Shown: piece by piece, positions 1-11,992 of the stretch
Numbering within the stretch: the stretch's first letter is position 1
Layout of the letters: every line of letters starts with the position of its first letter
Assembly: GCA_963930775.1 (NCBI GenBank)
Contig: OZ005700.1
Span: 7,636,609 to 7,700,608, forward strand
From: Cliona cf. orientalis
Lineage: Eukaryota; Porifera; Demospongiae; Clionaida; Clionaidae
Direction of reading: 5' to 3'
DNA length: 64,000 nucleotides
Notes under the pieces: generated by a model
What the model was told of the DNA's origin: nothing
The model's input: the letters and a program-made list of their open reading frames with translations, nothing else
Database searches by the model: none
Program-made: the position numbers and the translations under genes

Positions 1-1014
1 CATAGACTGGTACTTGGTGCTGCACCACGGTGCTGTTGTTCAGTTCAGAGTATGTGCCAGTTTCTAAGTCTTTGTATCTTTCCGTTTGATTATTGTGCAC
101 TTTCACAGGAGAATCTGGCGACACTTGGTCGTTGAAATTCTGCTTTCTGTGGCTGGATCTTTTGCACACCAACACAACAACTATCGGCAAAGCTACGAAA
201 ATTAATAGCAGAAGAATCCCCACAGGAACAACAATTGCTGCGAGGATAGTGGTGCTAAATGGGCTTTGTTCACCAGATCTAGGTGCACCTACATTATTGG
301 TGTCTGGATTTGATGAGTCTGTGGTGGAGTCTGTGCCAGTTGTAGTGTGGGGTGGAGATGCTACTGATGTGGCAGTGGGGAGTTGAGTAGTAGGAGAAGC
401 AGAAGTAGGTTCAGCAGACACATTGTTGCACAATGGACCCGGGACAGGATCGTCCTCGAAACACGTCACGTATATTTTGGCGCTATTGCATTCTGAAAGA
501 TGCACTACGTGACGACAATCGGATATGTTCGATTCTTTGCCGTTGCACTCGGGATAGTAACTAGCGGTAGACGATCCGACACCCTGACTGAGGTAACCAG
601 CAGTTGCACCTGCAGTGCATGCATGTATAATAAAAATTATAGTCTAGTACTTCTCAACAAGTCGAAATAAATCATGCGCAAGCTTACGTATAGCAGAATG
701 TCCAAGCCCACGACAAATGACTTGTGCGTCCTCCTGAGTGAAATTTCCATCACAAATCTCTTTCCATTGACCGTTTTCGCATACTTTAATGGTAGTAATG
801 TTCTTTACTGCTCCACAGGTCTCATCGCGCCGACTTATTAGCGTTGATCCGTTTACTATTCCGTCCGGTGAGCAGTCTATGTGAAGAAAAAGTAAATAAT
901 GGAAAAGAGCACTATGAACGATGATAACTTACTAGGGCTATTCGGATCGATTTTTTGCGCCTCCACTTCTACTTCAAATATCCAAGTACTTAATACCAGA
1001 ACAAGAAGGAACAT
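1..1014 (-). CDS. SRCR receptor A0 (partial, runs off left edge): signal peptide, one SRCR domain, TM, unique tail
   Basis: Three exons read on the minus strand: signal peptide about 1014-933, first half of an SRCR domain about 876-688, and a long exon from about 609 to the window edge. The SRCR domain shows the usual landmarks (GQWKEIC, DAQVICRGLG, YPECNGKES, YVTCFED). A Ser/Thr/Pro-rich stem with repeated TTTGTDST follows, then a hydrophobic membrane segment (ILAAIVVPVGILLLLIF) at about 245-180 and a tail containing GTYSELNNS. Both exons and the short intron between them are nearly identical to receptor A1 at 6.2-7.3 kb, but from about position 300 down the membrane segment and tail are unrelated to A1-A3. 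No RNPC3 copy lies upstream of this gene. The C-terminus is outside the window. SRCR receptors bind ligands at the cell surface; the ligand here is unknown. Confidence 0.8.
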
Positions 1015-2989
1015 TCTCCTAATCATTCTGTACGTCTGTGTGGACCGATAGCCGAGTTGGTCGTGGTGGTGAGTGTTGGTCTCGCTCGCGATCGAAGAAT
1101 AATCGCAACTCAAGTTACTCAGCTTTACTACTAAGCATTTCTGAATACGCAACCCCCACGCACAAATGGATCGACAGCGTGGACTTTTTATAGCGATATT
1201 ATGGTACACGCTTCCTGTACGAGAGGACCACAAATGAGCCAGCTGATTTTTGCCGCTAATTATTTTTGTACGGCCCGAGCAGACCCTGCTCGAGCGCTCC
1301 GAGCTGATCTGGGGGCGTGCGTGCGACGATCTTTACCTAACAATCGTGTCTCCTACATTGTATACTGAGTGCAGTCGGTGTGTTCAGGCATAGATCATAT
1401 AATAGACGTAGTCTATATGATCTATGGTTCAGGACCATGCCAGGAGCTTGATATAAGCTTATTCCTTAATTTTCATTTTAATACAGTCAAAGACTTTGAT
1501 AGCCCCACCAAGCATATGAGCAGGTATCCAGATTAAAGATTTTTCTTCAGCACTCTGTTTTCACAATCATGCAATTAATTAAGTTAATGTTTTTAATCCT
1601 ACATATATATATCAGAAACATGTTTTAATATGCAGCAGCAGATTTCATCAATTGCCGCGAACTAAGTACTTACTAACAATCTCTCTGGTAAAATATAGCC
1701 CAGCCCAAATCATTCAAAGCAACCATATGGCATAATCATATCATCCTTACTTCAGACGCATTGATATAATTTACTGAAGCGAGACTTGGAATAGTGGACA
1801 ACGATCCACTCAAATGAACCATGGTACATTGTGTGAAAATATATACTGACCCTTTCTTGCTTATTCTTTTTATCGATGAATGGTGAATACGCATTTACCA
1901 GTGTGTGGTAGAGTGTATAATCATAATGGCCCCATTTGATGAATTTTTGGTGAATGAAAGTTGATACGTCATAGTGGTGCACACTCCCTCATTACAGCCT
2001 CTGTGATGTGGGTAATCATAGGCATGCACAATAACCATGCACACTACTAAAGTTACTACATGCATACTATAGGCAAACTATCAAATTATTATAATATTAT
2101 GGATGCATCAACCCCCAGGCTCCCTAGAATGAATTCTAGATTGTTAACTCACCAGATTTTGAGTTCACCTGACATCACGATCAGTGAACCTATACGAATT
2201 CCAACTGAGGCATAAACCTTGCATATCATTAACTTGCTACAACTATCTTAGCAATTCAAGTTGCAAATTTATGTCACTGTTCTTCAACATTATTAATCAT
2301 CCAGAGCTATTGATTGTGCTTCTGCTTTATTGTTATTTTGAAGTGGACCTCCACTTTATGTCGGCAAGATGAAAAGAAGGTTCACTTTGAACTATGGTTT
2401 GTTTGGAAAAACATTGAATTGATCTTATCTTTGACACAGTTGGGGCAGTACAATAATCAGATCTCTGTAGAGCCATAGATTAATATATAGGGTGATATAT
2501 AGTGACATACCCCGCGCTGCATCTATTTGCTAGAGCTGGCGCGTGCATGTTTACGACCTTTACCTACACGAACAGCATGCGTGTTATTGCGTATCGACGA
2601 CCTATACCAACTGTTTTGCAGTGTGTGAGATTATCTATGATTTGGTATATATACACTCCCTTTCCCTATTTACGCTATGAAAACCAAAATATAAAACAAA
2701 CATACATTTGGTTAATTTCATTTATGAGGCTGCTTGTAATGAAGAATGTAAATGTTAGTATGGCTACCTGATAGTGGCCACCAGTGTGGTCTTTAATTAG
2801 ATAGGCAGTGGAAAATATCCCATTTATAGGACAGGTGTGACTGGAAAATCGTGTATTAGTTTCCTCTGAGGAGGCCAAGCCCAGCACTAAATAGTATTTC
2901 TAGTCCAAATAGTGGGTATTCAATGATTCAATGCACTGATAACAAATTTTTTTTAATAGTAGTCTTCCCTCAGTCTATGCCAACACCTG
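1015..2989. other. Intergenic stretch without a recognisable gene
   Basis: About 2 kb between receptor A0 and SRCR gene B1. The sequence just upstream of A0 does not match the promoter region shared by A1-A3. No exon with family similarity was found. At about 2500-2600 there is a solo end of the TACCCCGCG transposon family: it starts with ACATACCCCGCGC and contains GACCTTTACCTACA, both shared with the element at 60.4-60.8 kb. The rest is AT-rich and unexplained. Confidence 0.5.
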
Positions 2990-3818
2990 CTAGCAGTGTT
3001 GTAGGCCACTCAGCAGCACAGCTGCAAAGCCTATGGTGACTAAAATGAGAATTAAGTCACTGCTTAGTCTACTGAATCCACTGTAGCTATCATTGGTGAT
3101 TAACAAAGATGCAGCAGCGTCTTCAGTTAATGAAGATTCAGCCAGTGTGATGGAAGACTCAGAGTCTTGGGTTAAGGTAGTTGGAGAAGACACTTCAAAA
3201 CCACACAGCGGTAGATCAGTCTGAGGGTTCATGGTGACTGGAAAACACACAACGACAACTCGTTTGGCCGAGCATAATGCTGACGCATCATGATGCTGTA
3301 CTAGACAGGTGGACAGGCTTGATTCTTTACCATTGCATTCTGGATACCTGCTAGACATCTTTGTCACACCGATGTATTGTGGAAATTCATACATTTGTAC
3401 ACCTACAAATAGAAGAATATTAATAATCACCACACTTCCACACTGTAGTTTTTTTTAATTTGAGCACACCTATGTCAGAGTATCCCAGCTCCCTGCACAT
3501 GACAGTTGCATCAGACTTGGTGAAGTTAGAATCACATATTTCATTCCATCCGCCATCCTCACAGATCTTGAAGGAAGTAAGTCTTTTAGCAACACACTTC
3601 TCTCCAAAAGATATAACTTTATCAGCTTCTTCATAGATTTCATAGCTTACTTCACCGAAATCCCTGCATGCTATTATCATGAAAGTAGACCACTATAAAG
3701 ACAGCTGATGAAATGCATTGACCTCATCAGTGATCAACTTACTTTGAATCTGTTTAGCATTTGCTGTTGAGCTAACTGCAGCGAGGGTAGCATAGATCAG
3801 AAATGATGGAAATAGCAT
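2990..3818 (-). CDS. SRCR gene B1, tail-less (GPI-like or single-pass)
   Basis: Exon 1 (from the ATG at 3818) encodes a signal peptide ending near ANAKQIQ. Exon 2 (about 3675-3470) encodes the first half of an SRCR domain (CEDGGWNEICD, SDATVMCRELGYSDI). Exon 3 (about 3402-2990) encodes the second half (YPECNGKESSLSTC, RVVVVCF), a Ser/Thr-rich stem, and a C-terminal hydrophobic run (LILILVTIGFAAVLLS) followed by only a few residues before the stop. The lack of a cytoplasmic tail suggests a GPI-anchored or tail-less receptor; the sequence alone does not decide. It is intact here and is paired with the tailed receptor A1 next door, as in the other two units. B1 differs from B2/B3 by several substitutions and by its last residues. 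Confidence 0.75.
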
Positions 3819-3990
3819 GTTTTACTCAGTTAACGTGCATCTGACTTGATATTGGATCACTGACGTGCTGGTTGTCTATGCCATGCAGCCAACCTTTACA
3901 TGCTCGTTGCGGGGAGGCGTGGCAACAGACAACCATTTCCCACTGCGCGTGCGCACTTGCATGATTGCAAGTATAAAAACAATAATAATA

Positions 3991-4236
3991 TAGGATGAAG
4001 TAGGGATGGCAGGGTAAAAAAGTACATAAACAAGACTTGTAGGGATAATCACATCCACTATACATCCCTACACTTGCACCTATAACTTCTTTGTTAAGCA
4101 CTCTTGACTTGCACGTGGAAGATATTAGGTTTTTGCACCCCTCAAAAAGCAAGTGTAAGGATGTATAGTGGATGTGATTATCCCTACAAGTCTTGTTTAT
4201 GTACTTTTTTACCCTGCCATCCCTACTTCATCCTTC
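3991..4236. mobile_element. Foldback (inverted-repeat) element
   Basis: Two arms of about 85 bp are inverted copies of each other: 3991-4075 begins AGGATGAAGTAGGGATGGCA, and 4150-4236 ends TGCCATCCCTACTTCATCCT. A spacer of about 75 bp separates them. There is no coding capacity. The structure is typical of a foldback MITE (non-autonomous DNA transposon). It lies just upstream of SRCR gene B1 and could form a large hairpin in RNA or DNA. Confidence 0.8.
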
Positions 4237-4468
4237 AATTTTATATTGTTTTTGTTTCTGTTTTTTTTTTATTGCTCTCAGAATAATTCATCTTTCATGA
4301 TTTGCTGTCAATATTCCAGTGTAGAAGAATGAAGATCATATCTGCGCAAAATTCTTAGCCACGCCCCTCGTTAAAGGCTTGTGTTCCTGAAGAGGTTGAC
4401 AAAGAAGTGCAGTGTTAGGCGGCCGATATTGATGTAGCAATGAGACTCTTTCGGTTAGGGAGAAAACC

Positions 4469-4811
4469 AGTGGCGTCTCTAGCTAATTGTTTAACTGGGT
4501 GCAAGTTATCGAAGTAGCTAACTGCACAGGTGGATACATAAAGCTGGTCCGGAAGTGTAGTACTATAAATAGTTGTGCATGTACTAACCTAGCTAGGTAC
4601 TATTCCTTGTAGACAGTCTATGTACATGTAGTGATAGTACATGACATGTTACACTATACTGGCTGTGACAGTGTAGTGAAGTATGCATACTATGACAGGC
4701 TATAGTAGGTAAACAACAAAACTACACAATGTCATTGCATAGGATGGGTGCACAGGTGCATGGATTGGGTGCAAATGAACCCACATGCACCCCCCTGGCG
4801 ACACCACTGGA
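4469..4811. mobile_element. Non-autonomous DNA element with CCAGTGGCGTC ends
   Basis: The left end reads CCAGTGGCGTCTCTAG and the right end, read on the other strand, CCAGTGGTGTCGCCAG: imperfect terminal inverted repeats of about 16 bp. Flanks on both sides contain AGAAAA, compatible with a short target duplication. The interior is noncoding. The superfamily is not assigned. Confidence 0.6.
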
Positions 4812-4914
4812 GAAAATCAAGTTCTAAGTATTGTTGGCAGCAGCTAATCTGTACGTTACCCTGAGCTCCTCGAGCCTTGCGCAGGGCTTCATATGGGCTA
4901 TTCCATTTATTAAA

Positions 4915-5260
4915 GGTACACCCCTACTGAGGAATATTTTGAGGATTTGACCCCCAAGACATCATTACCAAACCCATTATCCTCTTGGACACAATTAAAT
5001 TTGGTGATAATCCCCCTATGGACCAATTAAAACACAAAAAGATACCCTGGGACACCCTAATGAAAAGTAATCCTGCATCCATAGGACAAATTAAAATTTC
5101 CTCGGTACCCTTGTACCTGGTTGAACTACCCCCTCAGACACCTAATAACAAGCATGATACCCCTTTTTAGACAAATCATATTTTCAACATTTTACCCTCA
5201 GGACCAATCAATTTTTGATGTTTTTACCCCATAGACGCCATTAAAATAGGTTCAAAAGAA
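4915..5260. repeat. Degenerate tandem repeat, about 50-bp period
   Basis: A motif of the form ACCCCCNNRGACNCAATTAAA recurs about six to seven times with roughly 50 bp between copies (for example near 4950, 4985, 5020, 5080, 5140, 5200, 5235). Copies are diverged. The small open frames here follow from the repeat and are not counted as genes. Confidence 0.5.
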
Positions 5261-5483
5261 TAGCTCGGGCTAGGGCCAGGGCGCTGCATTACTTCACCAT
5301 GGCAACACATTGTGAGCATGCGCATTATATCACAAAACAGATACGTCCAATTACTGTACACACCCACTATTACGTAACTATCAAGATAACGCAAAATTAG
5401 CGTGCCACTGCACTGCGCGCTACTAAATGAAATGCTAAACTAAGATGAGAGGTCAAGGCAATCTTGAGCTATCCGAAGAAACT

Positions 5484-5512
5484 AGAAAGAAAGAAAGAAA
5501 GAAAGAAAGAAA
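5484..5512. repeat. (GAAA)n microsatellite
   Basis: A run of about seven GAAA units. A related TTTC-rich run is seen near 8629-8647, inside the RNPC3 copy 1 pseudogene. Confidence 0.9.
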
Positions 5513-6219
5513 CCTTGATAAATGGCTGTTTTTTTGACTGAATTGATGGATGGTCTTGGTCTTGTTAGAGTAGATAATTTGCTGGAGATTCTGATTTTCA
5601 CATTTAGGAATTTCACAAAATTACCTATTCTGAGATATTTGGGTATTTGTAATGTATTACATATATGGCATATCCGAGCCATCCCTACTTATAGAGTCTA
5701 CCGACTCTATGATAAATACGTGGCTAATATTATAATTATTGTAGTCACCACTTAGGAGGTTTATATGAAGACTGATACAGTGATAGGCATGCAGTGATGA
5801 AGTCTATAGAATCTTATTAAGATCATTACTGGTTGCAGCTTTGGCAGTAGTTTTTTTTTTACTGATCGCGGCTCGGTACTTCACTATAGTTGGTTGTGAT
5901 GACTAGGACACTAATGCAGATACAAAACGCTGTGGAGTTTATATTGCCCAAAGCTGGATGAGTTTGTGTTTTGGTTTCAATTGCTTTGATCTTAATTTGG
6001 CAATGATTAGTCTATATAATATGCCATTCAATATGAAATGGCACTGTTTATCACACACTTTCCAGTCCAATTATAGTTCGAGTACAATTATTATTAGGGA
6101 TTAATCAGTAGCTAAAATTAATGTATGGGGGAAAGCATAGTAGCTATAGGGCAAAAAAAAAGAACTTGTAACCAGGCTAAAGTTGCTAACCAGCAATGTT
6201 TTTTGCCTGTTTCACTGGT
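5513..6219. other. Intergenic spacer with remnants shared between units
   Basis: No gene is seen. About 5935-5990 is, in reverse orientation, similar to the spacer at about 15095-15150 and 20755-20810 (CATCCAGCTTTGGG). About 6015-6080 resembles 15260-15310 in direct orientation (CAATATGAAATG, CCAGTCCAATT). The spacer is therefore part of the ancestral duplicated unit, with a local inversion. Confidence 0.5.
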
Positions 6220-7340
6220 CTAAGTTATAATCTTCTTATTAATTGCTTCATATGCAATATTTTCCTTGAGATCCACTGGGCATGCATCGGTTGAGGGTAT
6301 TCTGGCTGTATTCACAGATACCATCATAATAGTTTCATAGATAGGGCAACTCTCTTGCTGTCTTTGCTCTATTGGAACATCCATTACTTCGGAATATAAT
6401 ACTGACTCATCAGGGTCACGTTTTTTAAAGTGAATATTTGTTGTATCAGAATGTTTACATTTTTTGTATTTGACCACAGCAAACATAACAGCCACAAAGA
6501 GGAAAAGAGCAGCTACGATACAGACCACAATGAATATTATGATGATTGTATAGGTAGTACCCAGAGGGTCAGACCGAGGTGCACCTACATTGGTGTCAGG
6601 AATTGATGAGTCTGTGCCACTAGTACTGTTGGTGGGGTCTGTGGAGTCTGTGCCAGTTGTAGTGTGGGGTGGAGATGCTACTAATGTGGCAGTGGGGAGT
6701 TGAGTAGTAGGAGAAGCAGAAGTAGGTTCAGCAGACACATTGTTGCACAATGGACCCGGGACAGGATCGTCCTCGAAACACGTCACGTATATTTTGGCGC
6801 TATTGCATTCTGAAAGATGCACTACGTGACGACAATCGGATATGTTCGATTCTTTGCCGTTGCACTCGGGATAGTAACTAGCGGTAGACGATCCGACACC
6901 CTGACTGAGGTAACCAGCAGTTGCACCTGCAGTGCATGCATGTATAATAAAAACTGTAGTCTAGTACTTCTCAACAAGTCGAAATAAAGCATGCGCAAGC
7001 TTACGTATAGCAGAATGTCCAAGCCCACGACAAATGACTTGTGCGTCCTCCTGAGTGAAATTTCCATCACAAATCTCTTTCCATTGACCGTTTTCGCATA
7101 CTTTAATGGTAGTAATGTTCTTTACTGCTCCACAGGTCTCATCGCGCCGACTTATTAGCGTTGATCCGTTTACTATTCCGTCCGGTGAGCAGTCTATGTG
7201 AAGAAAAAGTAAATTATGGAAAAGAGCACTGTGAACGATGATAGCTTACTAGGGCTATTCGGATCGATTTTTTGCGCCTCCACTTCTACTTCAAATATCC
7301 AAGTACTTAATACCAGAACGAGAAGAGTTACCAGGAACAT
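6220..7340 (-). CDS. SRCR receptor A1 with tyrosine-motif tail
   Basis: Exon 1 (7340-7251) encodes a signal peptide (MFLVTLLVLVLSTWIFEVEV). Exon 2 (about 7194-7006) and exon 3 (about 6928-6220) encode one SRCR domain, a TTTGTDST-rich stem, one membrane segment (about 6565-6475) and a cytoplasmic tail. The tail holds SVLYSEV, which fits the ITIM consensus [ILVS]xYxx[ILV], then PIYETI and one ENIAYE motif. The homologous tail of A3 carries four such NIAYE motifs, so the A1 tail is shorter. It is divergently oriented to RNPC3 copy 1 with about 240 bp between start codons. All exons are open and splice sites agree with A3. It is likely a cell-surface receptor signalling through tyrosine phosphorylation; the ligand is unknown. 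Confidence 0.82.
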
Positions 7341-7579
7341 TCTGACTGAAACAACTTCTACATTGTACTGAACCATACCGATTGGGCATGCGCAATAACG
7401 AACCCTGACACAAATCTTAACTTAACCCTCGTCGCCGCAAAGTATGACCAATATTAAAATTCATCATGACATATACATTCAGCCCTTGCAGCGCAGCTCC
7501 AGCCACTAGCTTCTAGTCGTTTAGAGGACCAATTAGCCCATTAGTGCATGCACCGAGAGGAGAAGGAGAGAATCACGTG
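7341..7579. promoter_or_regulatory. Divergent promoter region between receptor A1 and RNPC3 copy 1
   Basis: The 239-bp interval separates two head-to-head start codons and is conserved in units 2 (16677-16926) and 3 (22330-22579). A CACGTG E-box lies in ATCACGTGATG, directly before the RNPC3 start codon, in all three copies. Function as a shared promoter is inferred from position and conservation; no TATA box was recognised. Confidence 0.5.
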
Positions 7580-9261
7580 ATGAGGTGCCTGCTAGTCCGT
7601 CACCTTCCCAGCTGGTTGAACAGGGAGGAGAAAGAGAGCCTATTTAGCCACTTTGGAGCCCAAGATGTGGTCACCATGCCGAACAGGGGGATACTGGTGT
7701 GTATGCTATATTAAATGTATTGGTGTCGAATGAAAGGCGGGAGTGTTTGTGATATCACCATGATGTGTTCTTGACATTCACAATAGAGGAACTGTGTCTT
7801 TGCCGCATTTGCTGATCGTGAAAAAGCAAAGATGGTATATAATAATTGTAATCACATAAATTTAGGCCCTTGCAATTCGAGTATAATTTGGGAATTATAT
7901 TTGAATTCATAATTATACGAATTGTGTATTCCATTTGCTGGAGCAGGAGTGTGATAGTCTAAACGGATGTGATATTATCTCTCTATCATAACAATAAATA
8001 TTGTAGGCTATTGAGAAGCTGCACCAGTTGGATGTGTTTGGCAGTAGATTGATAGTGGAATATGTCAACACATCACATTCCAGTGTGGTCCACAAAGCAA
8101 AGCTTGATAAGTACGTTTAACAAACATGATTTATCATAATAATACAGGGGAACACTAGCTACATAGGCGATTGTACTCCCCACCCTCGACAGGGGATCAA
8201 AATGAGGTCAAGAGGTCAAGGTGAAACATCAAAGGTGGTCAAACTATCAGTTGGGAACTGAGTAGAAATGGTCAAAGCATCTCCAGGCACTCACTGGGTA
8301 TGGATAATCAAGGGTCAAGGTGCACATTTTCAGTGCGGTCACACCAAAATAGGATCTTGACCCAGTCATGGTTTAAGTACAGATGTCTATGTAGTGTCCC
8401 CCTTGTATTAGTAGTATTATTGTACTGAAATACTGAAACTCCAATTCGCACCACTTGAAGGTGGTCCTGCAACACTTGTGAAGATGAGCTAGAGGTTGAG
8501 GAGGTGCAGGTAGCTAAAGGAAGAGGAGGCGAAGGAAAAAGAGACAAGGCCATGCACTCCCTATCACAAAACAAGAAGTATCAAGGTCTGTAACTTATTC
8601 TGACATCCAGTTTCAGATGGATTAATTCTTTCTTTCTTTCTTTCTTTTGTTGCTATCAAGCTCCTCCCAGCGCTATTGCTACCCTCTCCCCACACTTTCT
8701 ACCATTGCAAACATAGCTATAGCCTGTGTCCCTCAACTTTACGTACAGGAAGATTTCATCTGGTAACTTGTATATAGACTCTATAGTAGAGCTGTGCTTT
8801 GATTAGAGTTAACCCCTTAGGTGCTTCATTTAATGAACAAGCTGAATCTCCCGCCTCCATTTGGTCCCCCTACATCAGCACTGCCTATGGTAACTACAAA
8901 TCTAATAATGTATCCCATAAATCAGTCATTTTTACCCCGCGCGCATGCGCAAGGGGGTAAAGTGATCGGTCGTGTCGTTGTCGTTGTCGTTGTGAACACA
9001 AAAATCGCCATATCTCGAGACCTAGGCACCTGTGCGATTCATAAGCACAAGGAATCAGTCAAATTTGACGAAAAACTAGCTTCAGTATACTTCAAATCGA
9101 TAGATACACTCTACGAGCGTCAGAAATAGTGCCTTTTTGTTAGCCATCGTAGCCACGCCTATCGACAGTGCCAGCTCGTACTCATGCATGATGCATAAGG
9201 CCAGCTCAGATCATGCGCATGCGCAAGCGTAAGACATCATCCAACAAAATTTCGATACAAT

Positions 9262-9967
9262 GACAGTTCATCAAGATTCAAAGATGGAATTACGCAGAGA
9301 GCGAAAGCATTCATTGAAAGCTCGAGAAATGATCGAGGTTGAAAATGAAATTAAAAAAGCTAAGAAAGATAGGTGAGTGCTGATGCGTAGCTACTTCACG
9401 GTTCAAACTTATCTAGCATTCTAACTATATTATACAGTAGGAGACGGCAGACGGCCTCGTCCATGGCCACTAAGCGTCAGTCTGTTGATTACAGAGAGAG
9501 AGAGAGGCTGTGGCTATGGCTACTAAACGTCAGTCTGCTGAATACAGAGAAAAAGAGGCTGTCGCTAAGGCTACTAAACGTCAGTCGGCTGAATATAGAG
9601 AGAGAGAAGCTCAGGCTATGGCTACCAAGCGTTAGTCTGCTGAGTACAGAGAAAGAGAGGCTATGGCTAAGGCTACTAAACGTCAGTCTGCTGAATACAG
9701 AGAGAGAGAGAAGCTCAGGCTATGGCTAATAAGCGCCAGTCAGATGACTTCAGAGAGAGAGAAGCACAAGCAAAGAGACAATGCCGTATCAGAGAGAGAT
9801 CTATGGCCAGCAGCATCTTGCAAGCTTCTCAAGCATTCATTGCAGCTACTAAAGAAGGGCCAGATTACACATGTGTCAACATGCAATTTTTCTATATACA
9901 CACACACATTAGGTGGTGTGGATTGGGAACGACCTCCTCGTGGTCCACACTGGGATCTACTAGCTAA
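9262..9967 (+). pseudogene. Remnant of a transposon-encoded protein with ATKRQSAEYRERE repeats
   Basis: A first exon encodes a charged segment (MELRRERKHSLKAREMIEVE) with a plausible GTGAGT donor at about 9372. After a short intron, a second segment encodes a 15-residue unit (ATKRQSAEYREREAxAM) repeated about six times by a 45-bp tandem repeat. It ends in IAATKEGPDYTCV, resembling the segment before the zinc-binding region of Helitron-type replication proteins. Frames shift between repeat units and at least one unit has a stop (ATKR-stop), so it is dead. The Helitron link rests on motif memory only; another transposon family is possible. Confidence 0.5.
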
Positions 9968-10812
9968 CTATACACGTCACACTCATTGAACATTGTCTAA
10001 ATACAGAACATAATGTAAGTATAGAAATAGCTAGCAGATGCAAAGTGTTCCCTACTTCATCATAATATTATTATTATGAACACTTGACCATCTCCCCAGT
10101 AGCTGCACAGAGTAATGGTGCATGTGGTAAAAGGTCGTCAATAGAATGCGTACACATCGATCGATGCTGGCCCCAGAAATCATGGAGATGGCGTCAAAGA
10201 TCGACTCTCAACCTTGATAGCGACAAGTTTCGTTGCTTCAATTACAGAGACGAACTCGACAGCACAGTATTCCTTCCGAATTTCAGGTTGGTCACGCTGC
10301 TGCAATCGCCGCGCGGGCCAGCCCCTTGTGACAGTGATGCGTGCTGTATATAGCGCGTAGCGCAAGGCTAGCTTTATTTATCCGCGGCATTACGTAAGTC
10401 AAGGAAACACGTGAAGTTCAACCAACAGTACTTCTCAGAGAAAGTAGCGCTCAGCTTGTAATGTATTCGCTGGATACGCGCGTAAGATACTCTACATATT
10501 TACTGATTTTCAAGTCCCAGAAAGGTTCTAGCGAGGCCCTGGATTTTCTCATAATTACCTCATAGATTACCTAAGAGATTACACCATAGGTTTCATCATA
10601 CATTACACCACAATTACCTCATAACCACAGAAAAGTAAATTTCTACTGGGGAGATAATGAACAACTTAGAGACTACGTCCAGAGTCCCTCACGAATACGC
10701 CGCCATAAATTCGAACTAGGACACATCGACAAACTGCGCATGCTCCGTATACGCGTACAATATTGGGGCGCGCGGCTAGGCTTGAGCCGGTTGACCTTCA
10801 CCTGCCATGTGC

Positions 10813-11028
10813 TAGTCTCGTTCCCAGACCCCATCACGCACGCGAGGAAAGGGTCTGGGGACATTGGAGGCCTTTTCTTGGTCGTGCGCACCATCACGTG
10901 ACTGCACGTGCTCCAATACAAACCTATGCAAATAATCACATGATTGCTGAGCTTGCAGAACCAAGAATCAGCGCCAATGTCCCCAGACCCTTTCCTCCCT
11001 TTGGGGGTGGGGTCTGGGGACGAGACTA
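10813..11028. mobile_element. hAT-like MITE (216 bp) with 8-bp target duplication
   Basis: Terminal inverted repeats of about 20 bp (TAGTCTCGTTCCCAGACC at left, its near-perfect complement at right). The flanks are an exact 8-bp direct repeat CCATGTGC at 10805-10812 and 11029-11036. The empty site CCATGTGCTCGACTG is present in the related element near 14646. An 8-bp duplication with short inverted termini is the hallmark of hAT-superfamily insertions. Confidence 0.88.
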
Positions 11029-11670
11029 CCATGTGCTCGACTGAATAGGGAAATCCCCCTGCCCTGAAAGTGAGCTCGCTAGAGAAAGCGAACTGAGAGA
11101 AACGCCAAAAGGATATCATCGGATAGTCCACGATCTCTTCTACGCTAGGTTCGAATTCTGGGTCCCAACAACCTTTCATGAGCGCTAAACATTTTGAAAC
11201 AGTTTCACAGCAATTACATCATAATTTCATCATAGGTTTCATCATTATTCATCATTACGTCCAGAGTCCCAATTAGAAACAAAGAATTCGGCTCTCGCTA
11301 TGATGAAATTATGATGAAATGATGATGAAACCTACGATGAAACCTATGATGAAATTATGATGTAATTCCTGTGAAACTGTTTCAAAATGTTTAGCGCGCA
11401 TGAAAGGTTGTTGGGACCCAGAATTCGAACCTAGCGTAGAAGACATCGTGGACTATCGATGAGATATGGCGATTTTCTCGGTTCACTTCTTTGGCGAGCT
11501 CGCACTCGGGGGGATTTCCCTATTCAGTCTAGCACATGGCAGGAGGTCACGTCCGGGTCAACCAGCTCAAGCCGCGCGCCCCAATATTGTACGCGTATAC
11601 GGAGCATGCGCAGTTTCTCAGTGCAGTGTGTCCTAGTTCAAATTTATGGCGGCGTATTCGTGAGGGACTC

Positions 11671-11992
11671 TAGTCTCGTCCCCAGACCCCACCCCCAAAA
11701 GGAGGAAAGGGTCTGGTACACATCGAGCGCTTTTTGGGGCGCACAGGATGCAGCATGTCATGTGATCGTCATGACAACGCGTCGTATAGGCATGGCAACG
11801 CATCAGCGGCTCTCACGTGCAGCAATAGGCGGCTAGCGCGCGGTGTCACACGATAATCACATGCAGGCCACATGGCGTGAATCTGATTGGTGCGACAGAA
11901 TTCAGACATGCCAAGTCAGCAAGACCCAAAAAGCGCTCGATGTGTACCAGACCCTTTCCTCCTTTTGGGGGTGGGGTCTGGGGACGAGACTA
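11671..11992. mobile_element. Second hAT-like MITE of the same family (322 bp)
   Basis: Same TAGTCTCGTCCCCAGACC ends as the element at 10813, again inverted, flanked by GAGGGACTC on both sides (11662-11670 and 11993-12001). The interior differs and contains GAGCGCTTTTTGGG in both orientations. Confidence 0.85.

Noticed and set aside
4915..5260. CRISPR-like spacing of repeats
   Set aside because: Repeats are diverged, have no constant spacer pattern and the genome is eukaryotic.
7194..7376. Start of receptor A1 at the upstream ATG (7376)
   Set aside because: The ATG at 7340 gives a standard signal peptide conserved in A2 and A3; the upstream extension is not conserved in A3.
10084..10353. 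Frame of 89 codons repeated at 13939-14205
   Set aside because: Part of a repeated element; indels between the two copies are not multiples of three and no domain is recognisable.
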